A stretch of 64,000 nt of DNA, from positions 1,333,401-1,397,400 of the forward strand of contig OX359198.1 of assembly GCA_947172415.1 (NCBI GenBank), read 5' to 3'. Positions 12,836-25,900 of the stretch are shown here, in pieces. This stretch comes from Chondrosia reniformis (lineage: Eukaryota; Porifera; Demospongiae; Chondrillida; Chondrillidae). A model generated the notes under the pieces. That model was not told the DNA's origin. It made no database searches and was given only the letters and a program-made list of their open reading frames with translations. The translations under genes were made by a program, and so were the position numbers. Position 1 is the stretch's first letter. Every line of letters starts with the position of its first letter.

Positions 12836-15800
12836 AGGTAACAGTACAGGTAACAATAGTATAGGTAACTGTATGTAGGTAACAGTATAGGTAACTGTAT
12901 GTAGGTAACAGTATAGATAACTGTATGTAGGTAACAGTATAGATAACTGTATGTAGGTAACAGTATAGGTAACAGTATGTAGGTAACAGTATAGGTAACT
13001 GTATGTAGGTAACAGTATAGGTAACTGTATGTAAGTAACAGTATAGGTAACTGTATGTAGGTAACAGTATAGGTAACTGTATGTAGGTAACAGTATAGGT
13101 AACTGTATGTAGGTAACAGTATAGGTAACTGTATGTAGGTAATGGTATAGATAACTGTATGTAGGTAACAGTATAGATAACTGTATGTAGGTAACAGTAT
13201 AGGTAACTGTATGTAGGTAACAGTATAGGTAACTGTATGTAGGTAACAGTATAGGTAACTGTATGTAGGTAACAGTATAGATAACTGTATGTAGGTAACA
13301 GTATAGGTAACTGTATGTAGGTAACAGTATAGGTAACTGTATGTAGGTAACAGTATAGGTAACTGTATGTAGGTAACAGTATAGGTAACTGTATGTAGGT
13401 AACAGTATAGGTAACTGTATGTAGGTAACAGTATAGGTAACTGTATGTAGGTAACAGTATAGATAACTGTATGTAGGTAACAGTATATATAACTGTATGT
13501 AGGTAACGGTATAGGTAACTGTATGTAGGTACCAGTATAGGTAACTGTATGTAGGTAATGGTATAGGTAACTGTATGTAGGTAACGGTATAGGTAACTGT
13601 ATGTAGGTAACAGTATAGGTAACTGTATGTAGGTAACAGTATAGGTAACTGTATGTAGGTAACAGTATAGGTAACTGTATGTAGGTAACAGTATAGGTAA
13701 CTGTATGTAGGTAACAGTATAGGTAACTGTATGTAGGTAACAGTATAGGTAACTGTATGTAGGTAACGGTATAGGTAACTGTATGTAGGTAACAGTATAG
13801 GTAACTGTATGTAGGTAACGGTATAGGTAACTGTATGTAGGTAACAGTATAGGTAACTGTATGTAGGTAACAGTATAGATAACTGTATGTAGGTAACAGT
13901 ATAGGTAACTGTATGTAGGTAACAGTATAGGTAACTGTATGTAGGTACCAGTATAGGTAACTGTATGTAGGTAACAGTATAGGTAACTGTATGTAGGTAA
14001 CAGTATAGATAACTGTATGTAGGTAACAGTATAGGTAACTGTATGTAGGTAACAGTATAGGTAACTGTATGTAGGTAACAGTATAGATAACTGTATGTAG
14101 GTAACAGTATAGATAACTGTATGTAGGTAACAGTATAGGTAACTGTATGTAGGTAACAGTATAGGTAACTGTATGTAGGTAACAGTATAGGTAACTGTAT
14201 GTAGGTAACAGTATAGGTAACTGTATGTAGGTAACAGTATAGGTAACTGTATGTAGGTAACAGTATATATAACTGTATGTAGGTAACAGTATATATAACT
14301 GTATGTAGGTAACAGTATAGGTAACTGTATGTAGGTAACAGTATAGATAACTGTATGTAGGTAACAGTATAGGTAACTGTATGTAGGTAACAGTATAGGT
14401 AACTGTATGTAGGTAACAGTATAGATAACTGTATGTAGGTAACAGTATAGGTAACTGTATGTAGGTAACGGTATAGGTAACTGTATGTAGGTACCAGTAT
14501 AGGTAACTGTATGTAGGTAACAGTATAGATAACTGTATGTAGGTAACAGTATAGGTAACTGTATGTAGGTAACAGTATAGGTAACTGTATGTAGGTAACA
14601 GTATAGGTAACTGTATGTAGGTAACGGTATAGGTAACTGTATGTAGGTACCAGTATAGGTAACTGTATGTAGGTAACAGTATATATAACTGTATGTAGGT
14701 AACAGTATAGGTAACTGTATGTAGGTAACAGTATAGGTAACTGTATGTAGGTAACAGTATAGGTAACTGTATGTAGGTAACAGTATAGGTAACTGTATGT
14801 AGGTACCAGTATAGGTAACTGTATGTAGGTAACAGTATAGGTAACTGTATGTAGGTAACAGTATAGGTAACTGTATGTAGGTAACAGTATAGGTAACTGT
14901 ATGTAGGTAACAGTATATATAACTGTATGTAGGTACCAGTATAGGTAACTGTATGTAGGTAACAGTATAGGTAACTGTATGTAGGTAACAGTATAGGTAA
15001 CTGTATGTAGGTAACAGTATAGGTAACTGTATGTAGGTAACGGTATAGGTAACTGTATGTAGGTAACAGTATAGATAACTGTATGTAGGTAACAGTATAG
15101 GTAACTGTATGTAGGTAACAGTATAGGTAACTGTATGTAGGTAACAGTATAGGTAACTGTATGTAGGTAACAGTATAGGTAACTGTATGTAGGTAACGGT
15201 ATAGATAACTGTATGTAGGTAACAGTATAGATAACTGTATGTAGGTAACAGTATAGGTAACTGTATGTAGGTAACAGTATAGATAACTGTATGTAGGTAC
15301 CAGTATAGATAACTGTATGTAGGTAACAGTATAGGTAACTGTATGTAGGTAACAGTATAGATAACTGTATGTAGGTAACGGTATAGGTAACTGTATGTAG
15401 GTAACAGTATAGGTAACTGTATGTAGGTAACGGTATAGGTAACTGTATGTAGGTAACAGTATAGATAACTGTATGTAGGTAACAGTATAGGTAACTGTAT
15501 GTAGGTAACAGTATAGGTAACTGTATGTAGGTAACAGTATAGGTAACTGTATGTAGGTAACAGTATAGGTAACTGTATGTAGGTACCAGTATAGGTAACT
15601 GTATGTAGGTAACAGTATAGGTAACTGTATGTAGGTAACAGTATAGGTAACTGTATGTAGGTAACAGTATAGGTAACTGTATGTAGGTAACAGTATATAT
15701 AACTGTATGTAGGTACCAGTATAGGTAACTGTATGTAGGTAACAGTATAGGTAACTGTATGTAGGTAACAGTATAGGTAACTGTATGTAGGTAACAGTAT

Positions 15801-18110
15801 AGGTAACTGTATGTAGGTAACGGTATAGGTAACTGTATGTAGGTAACAGTATAGATAACTGTATGTAGGTAACAGTATAGGTAACTGTATGTAGGTAACA
15901 GTATAGGTAACTGTATGTAGGTAACAGTATAGGTAACTGTATGTAGGTAACAGTATAGGTAACTGTATGTAGGTAACGGTATAGATAACTGTATGTAGGT
16001 AACAGTATAGATAACTGTATGTAGGTAACAGTATAGGTAACTGTATGTAGGTAACAGTATAGATAACTGTATGTAGGTACCAGTATAGATAACTGTATGT
16101 AGGTAACAGTATAGGTAACTGTATGTAGGTAACAGTATAGATAACTGTATGTAGGTAACGGTATAGGTAACTGTATGTAGGTAACAGTATAGGTAACTGT
16201 ATGTAGGTAACGGTATAGGTAACTGTATGTAGGTAACAGTATAGATAACTGTATGTAGGTAACAGTATAGATAACTGTATGTAGGTACCAGTATAGGTAA
16301 CTGTATGTAGGTAACAGTATAGGTAACTGTATGTAGGTAACAGTATAGATAACTGTATGTAGGTAACAGTATAGATAACTGTATGTAGGTACCAGTATAG
16401 GTAACTGTATGTAGGTACCAGTATAGGTAACTGTATGTAGGTAACAGTATAGGTAACTGTATGTAGGTAACAGTATAGGTAACTGTATGTAGGTAACAGT
16501 ATAGGTAACTGTATGTAGGTAACAGTATAGGTAACTGTATGTAGGTAACAGTATAGGTAACTGTATGTAGGTAACAGTATAGGTAACTGTATGTAGGTAA
16601 CAGTATAGGTAACTGTATGTAGGTAACAGTATAGGTAACTGTATGTAGGTAACAGTATAGGTAACTGTATGTAGGTAACAGTATAGGTAACTGTATGTAG
16701 GTAACAGTATAGGTAACTGTATGTAGGTAACAGTATAGGTAACTGTATGTAGGTAACAGTATAGGTAACTGTATGTAGGTAACAGTATAGGTAACTGTAT
16801 GTAGGTAACAGTATAGGTAACTGTATGTAGGTAACAGTATAGGTAACTGTATGTAGGTAACGGTATAGGTAACTGTATGTAGGTAACAGTATAGTTAACT
16901 GTATGTAGGTAACAGTATAGATAACTGTATGTAGGTAACAGTATAGATAACTGTATGTAGGTACCAGTATAGGTAACTGTATGTAGGTACCAGTATAGGT
17001 AACTGTATGTAGGTAACAGTATAGGTAACTGTATGTAGGTAACAGTATAGGTAACTGTATGTAGGTAACAGTATATATAACTGTATGTAGGTAACAGTAT
17101 AGGTAACTGTATGTAGGTAACAGTATAGGTAACTGTATGTAGGTAACAGTATAGATAACTGTATGTAGGTAACAGTATAGGTAACTGTATGTAGGTAACA
17201 GTATAGGTAACTGTATGTAGGTAACAGTATAGGTAACTGTATGTAGGTAACAGTATAGGTAACTGTATGTAGGTAACAGTATAGGTAACTGTATGTAGGT
17301 AACAGTATAGGTAACTGTATGTAGGTAACAGTATAGGTAACTGTAACTGTATGTAGGTAACAGTATAGGTAACTGTATGTAGGTAACGGTATAGGTAACT
17401 GTATGTAAGTAACAGTATAGGTAACTGTATGTAGGTAACAGTATAGGTAACTGTATGTAGGTAACAGTATAGGTAACTGTATGTAGGTAACAGTATAGGT
17501 AACTGTATGTAGGTAACTGTATAGGTAACTGTATGTAGGTAACAGTATAGGTAACTGTATGTAGGTAACAGTATATATAACTGTATGTAGGTAACAGTAT
17601 AGGTAACTGTATGTAGGTAACAGTATAGGTAACTGTATGTAGGTAACAGTATAGGTAACTGTATGTAGGTAACAGTATAGGTAACTGTATGTAGGTAACA
17701 GTATAGATAACTGTATGTAGGTAACAGTATAGGTAACTGTATGTAGGTAACAGTATAGATAACTGTATGTAGGTAACAGTATAGGTAACTGTATGTAGGT
17801 AACAGTATAGGTAACTGTATGTAGGTAACAGTATAGGTAACTGTATGTAGGTAACAGTATAGGTAACTGTATGTAGGTAACAGTATAGATAACTGTATGT
17901 AGGTAACAGTATAGATAACTGTATGTAGGTAACAGTATAGGTAACTGTATGTAGGTAACACTATAGGTAACTGTATGTAGGTAACAGTATATATAACTGT
18001 ATGTAGGTAACAGTATAGGTAACTGTATATAGGTAACGGTATAGGTAACTATATGTAGGTAACAGTATAGGTAACTGTATGTAGGTAACAGTATAGATAA
18101 CTGTATGTTA
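12836..18110. repeat. 5.3-kb minisatellite, 26-bp unit
   Basis: About 200 tandem copies (from length) of a 26-bp unit: GTAACAGTATAG followed by GTAACTGTATGTAG. Variants are single-base (AGATAAC, ATATAAC, GTACCAG, AACGG). It fills the intron between the last adenylation exon (ends 12833) and the carrier-domain exon (starts 18293). It starts at the splice donor itself. The unit has no stop in the minus frames, which produces very long spurious reading frames. The equivalent intron of copy 2 holds only about 200 bp of it (46350-46556). Confidence 0.95.
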
Positions 18111-18479
18111 TGTATATGAATGTACATAAAATGTGGACTACATTATGTAGTATGGAATAAGGTTTTGTACATACTTACTATTATGTTTATAAAAATTATA
18201 CATGAGCATTTGGTTGAAAAAGTTAATTTACTTTTGAAAAAATGAATCATTAATTGAGACACTTTCTTTATAATGCTAAATGTTCACTGCAGGTCAGTAG
18301 AGGAAGATTTCACTAATTTGATTGTTCAGCGTTTCTTTGATGGCCAACCAAATGAGAATGAGGTACCGGAAGAAATGAAAATGTCATCATTCTCTCAGCT
18401 TGGAGGAGATTCTATAGCAGCTCTGCAGGTACGTACATATACATGTATGCTTGTACATTGACTATAATGGATATTGTAT

Positions 18480-18612
18480 GCCTAGCATGTATTATATATA
18501 TGTACATATATACATATATACGTATGTGTGTATACGTATATGTATATACATATATGTACAATATATACAAATGTATATGCGTATATGTACAGTATATACA
18601 AATGTATATATA
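18480..18612. repeat. TA/TATATGTA-rich low-complexity stretch
   Basis: Alternating TATATGTACATATATAC-type sequence in the intron inside the carrier domain. A diverged equivalent is at 46920-47040. No gene is seen in it. Confidence 0.7.
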
Positions 18613-20113
18613 TGTATATAGTATGTTATTAATTAATAGTTATAATTGCAAAGACAATTTAGTCCAAGAACGCTTTGTTAACATTTAGATTTATCTCTGT
18701 ATATCCAACTTAGTGTGTTAATACAGTGAAAAGGAGGCTTGGAGTAGCTATTACAGCTGCAGATGTATTAGGTAGTACAGTGGGGCAGTTGGTTGACTAT
18801 ATTGTGAAACACTCTAATAAAGAGGTTGTTAATATGGCTTTATACCAGCAGTTATGCGATGGTAACATATTCACATTAACAAACTTGCATTTATACCTGT
18901 ACATTCATTTATTTTTATACACGAGGTGTCAGTACTTTTATATGCAAAATCGTAGGTCTTAGATATGTATAACTTAATGTCTACTAACTCACTTATATAT
19001 ATGGATTGGAGGTTGTGTGTAAAGTAAATATAACTGTTTTTATAAAGTATTGTAGTAAGTACTGTACGTATATACGTATTATAGTAAGTACTGTATATAC
19101 GTATTGTACTAAGGAAGGCGGCAATTTCTTATTTTCTCTTTGATCTCTTTCAGCTGGTCAGACTGTTAATGAAGTTAGTGAGAGTGAACTGATTAAACAA
19201 GATATCAATTTGGATTTGCTTCTTGAAGAATGTGGTCCCATTTCCAAATTTGAAAATGAAAATCAGAAAGATAGCAACATTACTGTGTTTCTTACAGGAT
19301 GCACTGGATTTCTAGGAAAATTTGTTTTAATGGAACTGCTGAAAGACTCAAGAGTTTGCAAAGTGTACTGTCACTTTAGAGGAACTGAATCAGGTTGGTT
19401 CACATTTCATCATTCCTTATCTGTGTCTAATTGGTACATATGTGTGCACATCAACTTGAATACGGTTAGGTTTAGATTATTCCCTATGATTGTGCAATAG
19501 TGACACACACGTGTGCGAAGGATAGGGGCTGGAAGGGAGACTAAGGTTCAGTATATTGAGTCCATTGTAGTGACGGGTCAATTACTAGCAATTTAGAGGT
19601 GTTACATACTGTATATACATGAATTAAAAGTGTTTCAAATAGAATAACTGTTTATCTTACAATATACAATGCACTGTAATTGTAGTTGTGAAAATGTAGT
19701 GTTGTATTATTAGACAAAGCCAATCAGTCCGAAGCACGAGTCTCATTGTACTATTTAAATGGTGAACAGTGATGGTCTTCTAGTCATTCAATTTTTCATC
19801 TTTGATGGCTGGGAAGGATCGTAGTGGTTTGCTCATATTCGTTATAGCCTTTGCACTGGCTTTATGCCCTATTAACTTCCCCTTCAATGTAAATGTGCCT
19901 ATTCATACTGTAGATGGTGATAGTGGAATAAAGTACTTGCTGTCAGTTTTGAAAGATTCAGACCTATTCTCGTCAGATGAGTTATACAAGAAGCATTTTG
20001 AAGAGAAGTGTATTCCCTTACAAGGAGACCTCAAAAAACCTAACCTCGGTCTCTCTATGGAGTGCTTTACTGAATTGTCAGATCTGGTGGATGTGGTGAT
20101 TCACAATGGTGCA

Positions 20114-20450
20114 CATGTTAATCATGTGTTACCTTATACTGGTGAGTGTACATGTTAATCATGTGTTACCTTATACTGATGAGTGTGCATGTTAATCATG
20201 TGTTACCTTATACTGGTGAGTGTGTATGTTAATCATGTGTTACCTTATACTGGTGAGTGTGCATGTTAATCATGTGTTACCTTATACTGGTGAGTGTGTA
20301 TGTTAATCATGTGTTACCTTATACTGGTGAGTGTGTATGTTAATCATGTGTTACCTTATACTGGTGAGTGTGTATGTTAATCATGTGTTACCTTATACTG
20401 GTGAGTGTGTATGTTAATCATGTGTTACCTTATACTGATGAGTGCGTATG
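20114..20450 (+). repeat. 37-bp minisatellite made from an exon-intron junction
   Basis: About nine copies with a 37-bp period. The first copy is the true 3' end of exon 19914-20141 plus its donor (CCTTATACTG then GTGAGT). Each later unit repeats the last 28 bases of the exon and the first bases of the intron, so the intron begins with a row of copied splice donors. The copy 2 equivalent at 48487-48715 has about six. Confidence 0.9.
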
Positions 20451-20807
20451 TACTACATTCGAAGTGAGCAAAACGACAGAATTGTTACTGATTTGGAAAT
20501 ACAGCCACGCTTTAGCACTAATAAAGTAATTTCATAAGTACGTAAAATGTTACTGATGTTAAAATACTATATGTACGTACTGTACTTGCACATACTTGTT
20601 GCATTTGATATAACTGCATGACTGTTCCTATTCAGATTTGAGGAGTGCTAATGTACAAAGCACTAAGGAAGTGATTAAACTTGTTGTGAGTGGTCGGAAG
20701 AGGAAGAACTTAGTCTACATTTCCACTATTGGTGTGTTTGGAGGTGGACAAGTGGAACCAGATGAGTACACTGACATCACACAACAAAGGTAATATTCAA
20801 GTAATTG

Positions 20808-20962
20808 GTTAGCACATGGTCAGCACATGGTTAGCACATGGTTAGCACATGGTTAGCACATGGTTAGCACAAGGTTAGCACATGGTCAGCACATGGTCAG
20901 CACATGGTTAGCACATGGTTAGCACATGGTTAGCACATGGTTAGCACATGGTTAGCACATGA
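20808..20962. repeat. 11-bp tandem repeat (ATGGTTAGCAC)
   Basis: About 13 copies of GGTTAGCACAT with variants (GGTCAGCACAT), just inside the intron after exon 20636-20789. The equivalent intron in copy 2 has about five copies (49018-49075). Confidence 0.9.
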
Positions 20963-22008
20963 TCGTGAGATGTACAGTAAATTGTGCATATATGGACAAT
21001 TCTTACTTATTGATAATGGTATACGTATGGTCATACATGCATGTGGTAATACTTATTGCATCTACATCTTTACTATATTAATTTTTCTGATGTCTGTCAT
21101 GTAGTTTGTTTAGAATGTCTGGTTATTCCAAGAGTAAGTGGGTGTGTGAAGTACTGTTGGGTCAAGTTAGGGAACAAAAGTTAGCATCTGTTACCATAGT
21201 AAGGTGAGCGGACATCTTTAATGGTGTCCTTCTAACACAGCATAAAGCCAACACAATGTGATATATTATAAGGACCAGCACCAAAATCCAACATATTTGT
21301 ATACAACAATCGTACATGCCTAATAGAGAAAGAAAGAAAAGATGCTTAACTGTATCCTCATCAAAAGCTCCATAGATTTGCCCTATGTCATTAGTCTAAG
21401 AAATTGTGTTTTAGTCTGTTCTCTTAAAGTTTCCTTAGCTTCATAAACATGATAATCATAGTGTTCAGAATATGGTCTTTTAGAGATATCCATATTCAGT
21501 ACTCATCCGCTACCTGATATCCATTCTGTTGCTAGGCCTGGTTTGATTGGCGCTCATTCAGTGACTGGTGAAGGTAATGTTAGAGATTGGCTGTCTTGGA
21601 TGGTGAGGGCAGCTCAGACACTCAAACTGGCTCCAACTAGTGAGGCACTGAAGAGTGTCTTCCTTCGTCTTGTGCCTGTTGATTATGTGGCACAAACTAT
21701 TGCCATTTTGTCATTATCAACATGAAGTGCCTAGTAAGTTATACACACATGTCTGTTTAACTTTAATTATACTCTCTCTATATATATATCTTATACTAAT
21801 AGGCATTCCTAAGGAATGCAGTAGTGATGTATTCTTTGCTTACCACCTGGTCAACAGTGATGATGCAATATCATATCAGGAGTTCTTTAACTGTTTGAAG
21901 AGAGTGTGTCCAATCCTAAAGGAGACAGGTGAGACATCCTCTACAAAGTCCTTTAGCCTTTTGTAATGTGTATATCCTGTCAGACAAATGCTTGTAGTTA
22001 AGAGCATT

Positions 22009-22200
22009 ATGATGTGAAGGATCTAAGGATTCAAAGAAGAAGGAAGGAGGTAGACTTTAAGGGTCACTGATGAAGGGTGGAATTCCCAGAAAAGTTGCCT
22101 GGCCTAATGGAACAGAAGAATAAAGAGAAGAATATATGTATCCTCAGCCAAAAGTCTCACTAGTTAATTAATTTCCTTATAGGCAGACATGATAGTACGT
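22009..22200 (+). repeat. Dispersed repeat with hammerhead-like core (copy 2 of 3)
   Basis: Same repeat as 2353-2570, in the intron before the last CAR-like exon. GGGTCA precedes CTGATGA (22070-22076), a GGG/CCC hairpin and GAAAA follow, but the stem I complement is degraded (TGGCCT). It probably does not fold as an active ribozyme. Confidence 0.35.
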
Positions 22201-22663
22201 ATGTATATAGGAAAATTATGTTTTAGATCACTCGTGATGTGATAGAAGTAAGTACTATAAATGTTTTGATGATTAGCAATCTTTATTATTGTTTTGTTTT
22301 TGATTTCAGACTATGGCACATTCAGAGTGACTTTGAGAGAAGAAGCTAAAAAGAGAGATGTACCAGCTCTGTTTGTAGCTAATTCACTTCTACCCGACAC
22401 AGAAACTCCACCCTTTGTTCGGCAAATTAAAGATTTACACAGCAAATCATTTCTAGAGAATATAAAGCCATTTATAAAGAGATCAACGATTGGAAATGAA
22501 TATTGTGAAATATATTTCAAATTTCTTTCCAAAAGTAAATTTAATTTTAATTGTTATATTAATACAATATTACAAAACAAATAAAGGAAATAATATAATA
22601 TGTTATGTAGTGTATGTACTGTATGTAATGTACATGTTTCAATGTTATTGTTAGATTGTTAAG

Positions 22664-22980
22664 TTAGATTGTTGCTATGAACTGATCTATTCTATCAGCA
22701 AGTTCTTCATGACATCCATGAGTGTGGTCTTCTCTCAGAGCCTCTGAGAGAGCTGTGAGTTTAGCTAAACTTGGGTCATTGTCAAGGAGAATGTATAGGT
22801 TGGTATTAGCACTAGTCAGATCTACATCAGGAGCCATTTTCTGCAGGTCACCTCTCTCCAGCACTTCACTCTGTCGCAACCGAGGGGCTATGCGACGGAC
22901 ATCACAAGAGGCATAGAAATGATCCATAAAATCCTCACTGGACAAAAATGTCCTAATCTTCTCTTTAGTGCTGCTACCAA
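22664..22980 (-). CDS. CARD/death-fold terminal exon, copy B
   Basis: About 105 residues after a phase-1 acceptor at 22980. Helical pattern with FLSSEDFMDHF, VLERGDLQKM, LYILLDNDPSLAKLTALSEAL and HEELADRIDQF, resembling CARD domains (six-helix death fold whose end reads FLxAL..y..LA..L). It could be a Death domain instead; the family call is mine from the pattern alone. It ends at TAA 22664. The copy C version is clearly more diverged in its middle. Confidence 0.65.
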
Positions 22981-25900
22981 CTGCATATGAAACAAGAGCA
23001 AGATTAATATCATATATATTCCCATATCTACAGTTTTTGATTATTGTACTTCTGTAATTAGTGGATAAAACAAAAACACATGAAAAGCAACAATAAATTA
23101 AGATAATGAGACACTACTACGTATAATATCAAATTCCAAGAAAACTAAAAATGATCAATGTACGTACCTGCAGCATCAGATTGTCCTTTGCTGACTGGCT
23201 CAAACCAAATTCTAGCTTCTTCATCAAATGGCCTTCTTTTCTCAAGTTGACAGACTAGGCATTCTTTTGCCTTGCCTTCTTCAACAAGAGCCAGGTGAGC
23301 TGGTTTGGTGGAGTCACATCTGCACAGGAATCCAACTTCAAGCTGTGGTTTCTTGTCTGGAGGCATTCCATCCATCATCTTTGAGCAGATTTCCTGAATA
23401 GCGGAGTGGACAATGTAGCGGATTTCTTTGCATCGCTCATGCAGCTCAGGGTAGCGATCACTTGGACTCTTCTCTGGATAGAATAAACTGCTGCACTCAA
23501 CTTGTAACTCTAATCGACCTGGTTTCTCCATCAGGTAGACATTAAGACCACCTGAGATGAAGGCAGCTGTAGTCTGATCACAATTTGCAGTCTGAGGCTT
23601 CAGGTTGCTTCCCTTAGCTTGCTCTGAGAGCTGTACCACAAGGTGACAGAATATGCCTCTGGGTAGGTCGAGGAGGTCAATCCTGCCACGGCTTCCAAGG
23701 TATTTGAATGCAAAGCAGAGATTCTCCACTGATCCATCTTCAGGAACCTTCACTTTCCCATAGGGCAAGACTAGAGGCATGAAGTACTCTTCAGGATCTG
23801 ATTGGTACTTTGCTGCTAGTCCTAAGTGGTGAATGACCTCCAGCAGCCATTTTTTGGGAATTGCTTCGTTGATGCCTAATTCATTGAAGAGCTCTTCAAA
23901 ATCCGCTTGACGAATGATGCCTGAACAATGGAATAACCGGGCTGCATCACTATCAAAATAGAGTGGATCCTTGAAGTGCACTGTCAGCAGGTTTGCAAAT
24001 TCACCATACAGAGCAGTGATGTCAGTGCAGATCCATTCTCGTGAGGTTTCAGTGTGGTCAAAGAATGCGTAGAACCCAAGCATGTGAAATAGGGTTAGCA
24101 TTCCTTCAAACTGGCGATCAGCATCTTCATGATCTAGGTAGCTGCTTTGGATACAGAACTCCTTCAAGTCATCATACTGAATAAACTTGTGTTCATACTT
24201 GTGGGTGATGACGTAAAGGAGAAACCAGGTCAGTGGCATGTCTAGCTCAAAGCCATTGGTGGATCCCTTCTTTGAAGAACTGAGGATTTTGGATCTGAGT
24301 GCTTTAAGAGTCGCAAGATCCTCTTCTGAAGGAGGTCCATCTTTGCTCATCATGTTGTTGATGATAAAAGGCCATGAAACAGACTCTGGGAGATCATGGC
24401 TGTCTTTGAGAGAATCAGCCAGTGTATGTCTAGAGGGTACATCATTCTTCACTATGAAGGAGTGATACGGCTTTCCTTCCAATTGATTTAATTGGGTGAT
24501 GATTGATTCCAATCTTGCTTCCCGATCTTCTCTCAAAAATGAAAATAGCTTATCCTTGAAGGTGCCCACCAGAAATATTTGTAGCTCTGGTTGACTCCTC
24601 AGTATATCCTTGATCCTTGGATCTATTGGCTTTGAGGCAGCAGTGTAGATGCTGGAGAACGATCTCAACATTAGATCAATGGATGTAAGACCATGATTTT
24701 GTGGGAGCTTGTAGGTATGGCCATCTTGGGATCTAAAGGTCATATTGGCTGCTTCCTTCAGATCTTCTGATGCATTGAAGACTTGGATGTAAGTACAAGG
24801 CATTGTGAAGAGAAAGGGGAGGGAGTCTTGAAAAGATGGCTGACCTCCACTGTCCAAGAAGTGGATAAAGGTCGCTTCTTTCAGATTAAGATCGCTGAGA
24901 TCTTGGTTTCCTAACACTTCATCTCGAATATCCTGTAGTCGCTTCACTTGAGGAGCAACAGTGGAGTCTTCTTGAGCATTATCAGCCAACCCAACTGGTA
25001 CGGAGGTTGGGGTTACTGGTCTGTCCTGAGTAGACTCTGAAATGGGAAGAGGAGATGGAGTGACCTGTGGGGAAGAAATTGCTTCAACTTCAGGATCTTC
25101 ATCAGGAGGAGAGCTTGGTGTTGGGTAAGTAGAGTGCTCCTCGTAATCTCCCTGATTAGTGCATATGCGTACCAATGTCTCCATCACCTCTTCATCAACT
25201 GGAATCCAGTCTGCATCACTTCCTGTGGCAAGGTAGTTGGTGGCAATAACCACCTCTGGAGATTCAGCGACACCAGTGCTAATCTTCACCTCCTTTGACT
25301 TGCCATAGACAAGGTTGTACTTTAGTGAGGACTTTCCCACTTCTGGGGATCCACAGAAGATGGCACGAACTACCTTAACTATAACTGATCCACGCTTATC
25401 AATAGCCTTCTTGTAGTCCTCAATCCAAGTTGGATTAGTCGTTGTATCAGTCTGAAGGATAGAAATATAAGTACCCATATTAGAATAATTATAAAAAATT
25501 ATAATTACTATTCATATGTATACAACTTAATTAGGACATACAAACCAGTTTGGGATAACACATAAGCTTATAATCTACACATCCACTCTAGATTCAGTAG
25601 GATCAGGATCGGGATGGATTGAGTATGGATAAGGAAACAGAAATGGAAGGGTTGACAGGAGATGTGGCATATATTGAGAGGAAATAGTATGTTGAAAGAG
25701 GCATTGAAAGGAAGGCTGGAGGGGAAAAGACCCAGAGGAAGAAAGAGAATGATTTTAAAGACAGATCACTGATTAATATAGATAGTCAATATGAATAATA
25801 CTTAGAACAGTCCTGGTTTTACTAATACAATAACAATATTAAGAATAAAGCAGAGATATTAATTAATGCCAACATTACATAAGAAGATTGGTTAGTGGGA

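Larger units (their letters stand above)
10120..22584 (+). pseudogene. CAR-like copy 1: adenylation C-end, carrier domain, thioester reductase; probably broken
   Basis: Exons by splice sites and matching phase: 10120-10213; 11654-11731 (DGYFKTGNIGEMD, adenylation A8-type motif); 12065-12255 (LSQGEFVAPSRLENIF, acyl-CoA synthetase-like); 12433-12497; 12640-12833; 18293-18428 (LGGDSIAAL, phosphopantetheine serine); 18727-18861; 19154-19393 (GCTGFLGKF, NADP-binding); 19714-19761; 19914-20141 (HNGAHVNHVLPY); 20636-20789; 21105-21203 (YSKSK, YxxxK catalytic pair); 21536-21733; 21803-21928; 22310-22584. The architecture is that of carboxylic acid reductases: activate an acid, load it on the carrier, reduce the thioester to an aldehyde. 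No exon for the large N-terminal adenylation subdomain was found. One extra A near 21719, absent in copy 2, creates a TGA at 21723. A real mutation or a sequencing error would look the same. Confidence 0.7.

Noticed and set aside
12836-18110. CRISPR array
   Set aside because: Direct tandem repeats with no spacers, in a eukaryotic intron.
12775-18127. Minus-strand reading frames of 1728 and 410 codons
   Set aside because: They are the 26-bp satellite read through: the unit has no stop in these frames, and the translation simply repeats every 26 residues (78 bp). No conserved start or domain.
18480-18688. Coding frames in the TA-rich stretches (also 46849-47037)
   Set aside because: Low-complexity Tyr/Ile/Val translation with no similarity outside the repeat.
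24238-24465. Plus-strand frames inside the GTPase exons (also 693-914 and 52392-52610)
   Set aside because: Antisense shadows of conserved Roc-COR coding sequence; conserved only because the true frame is.
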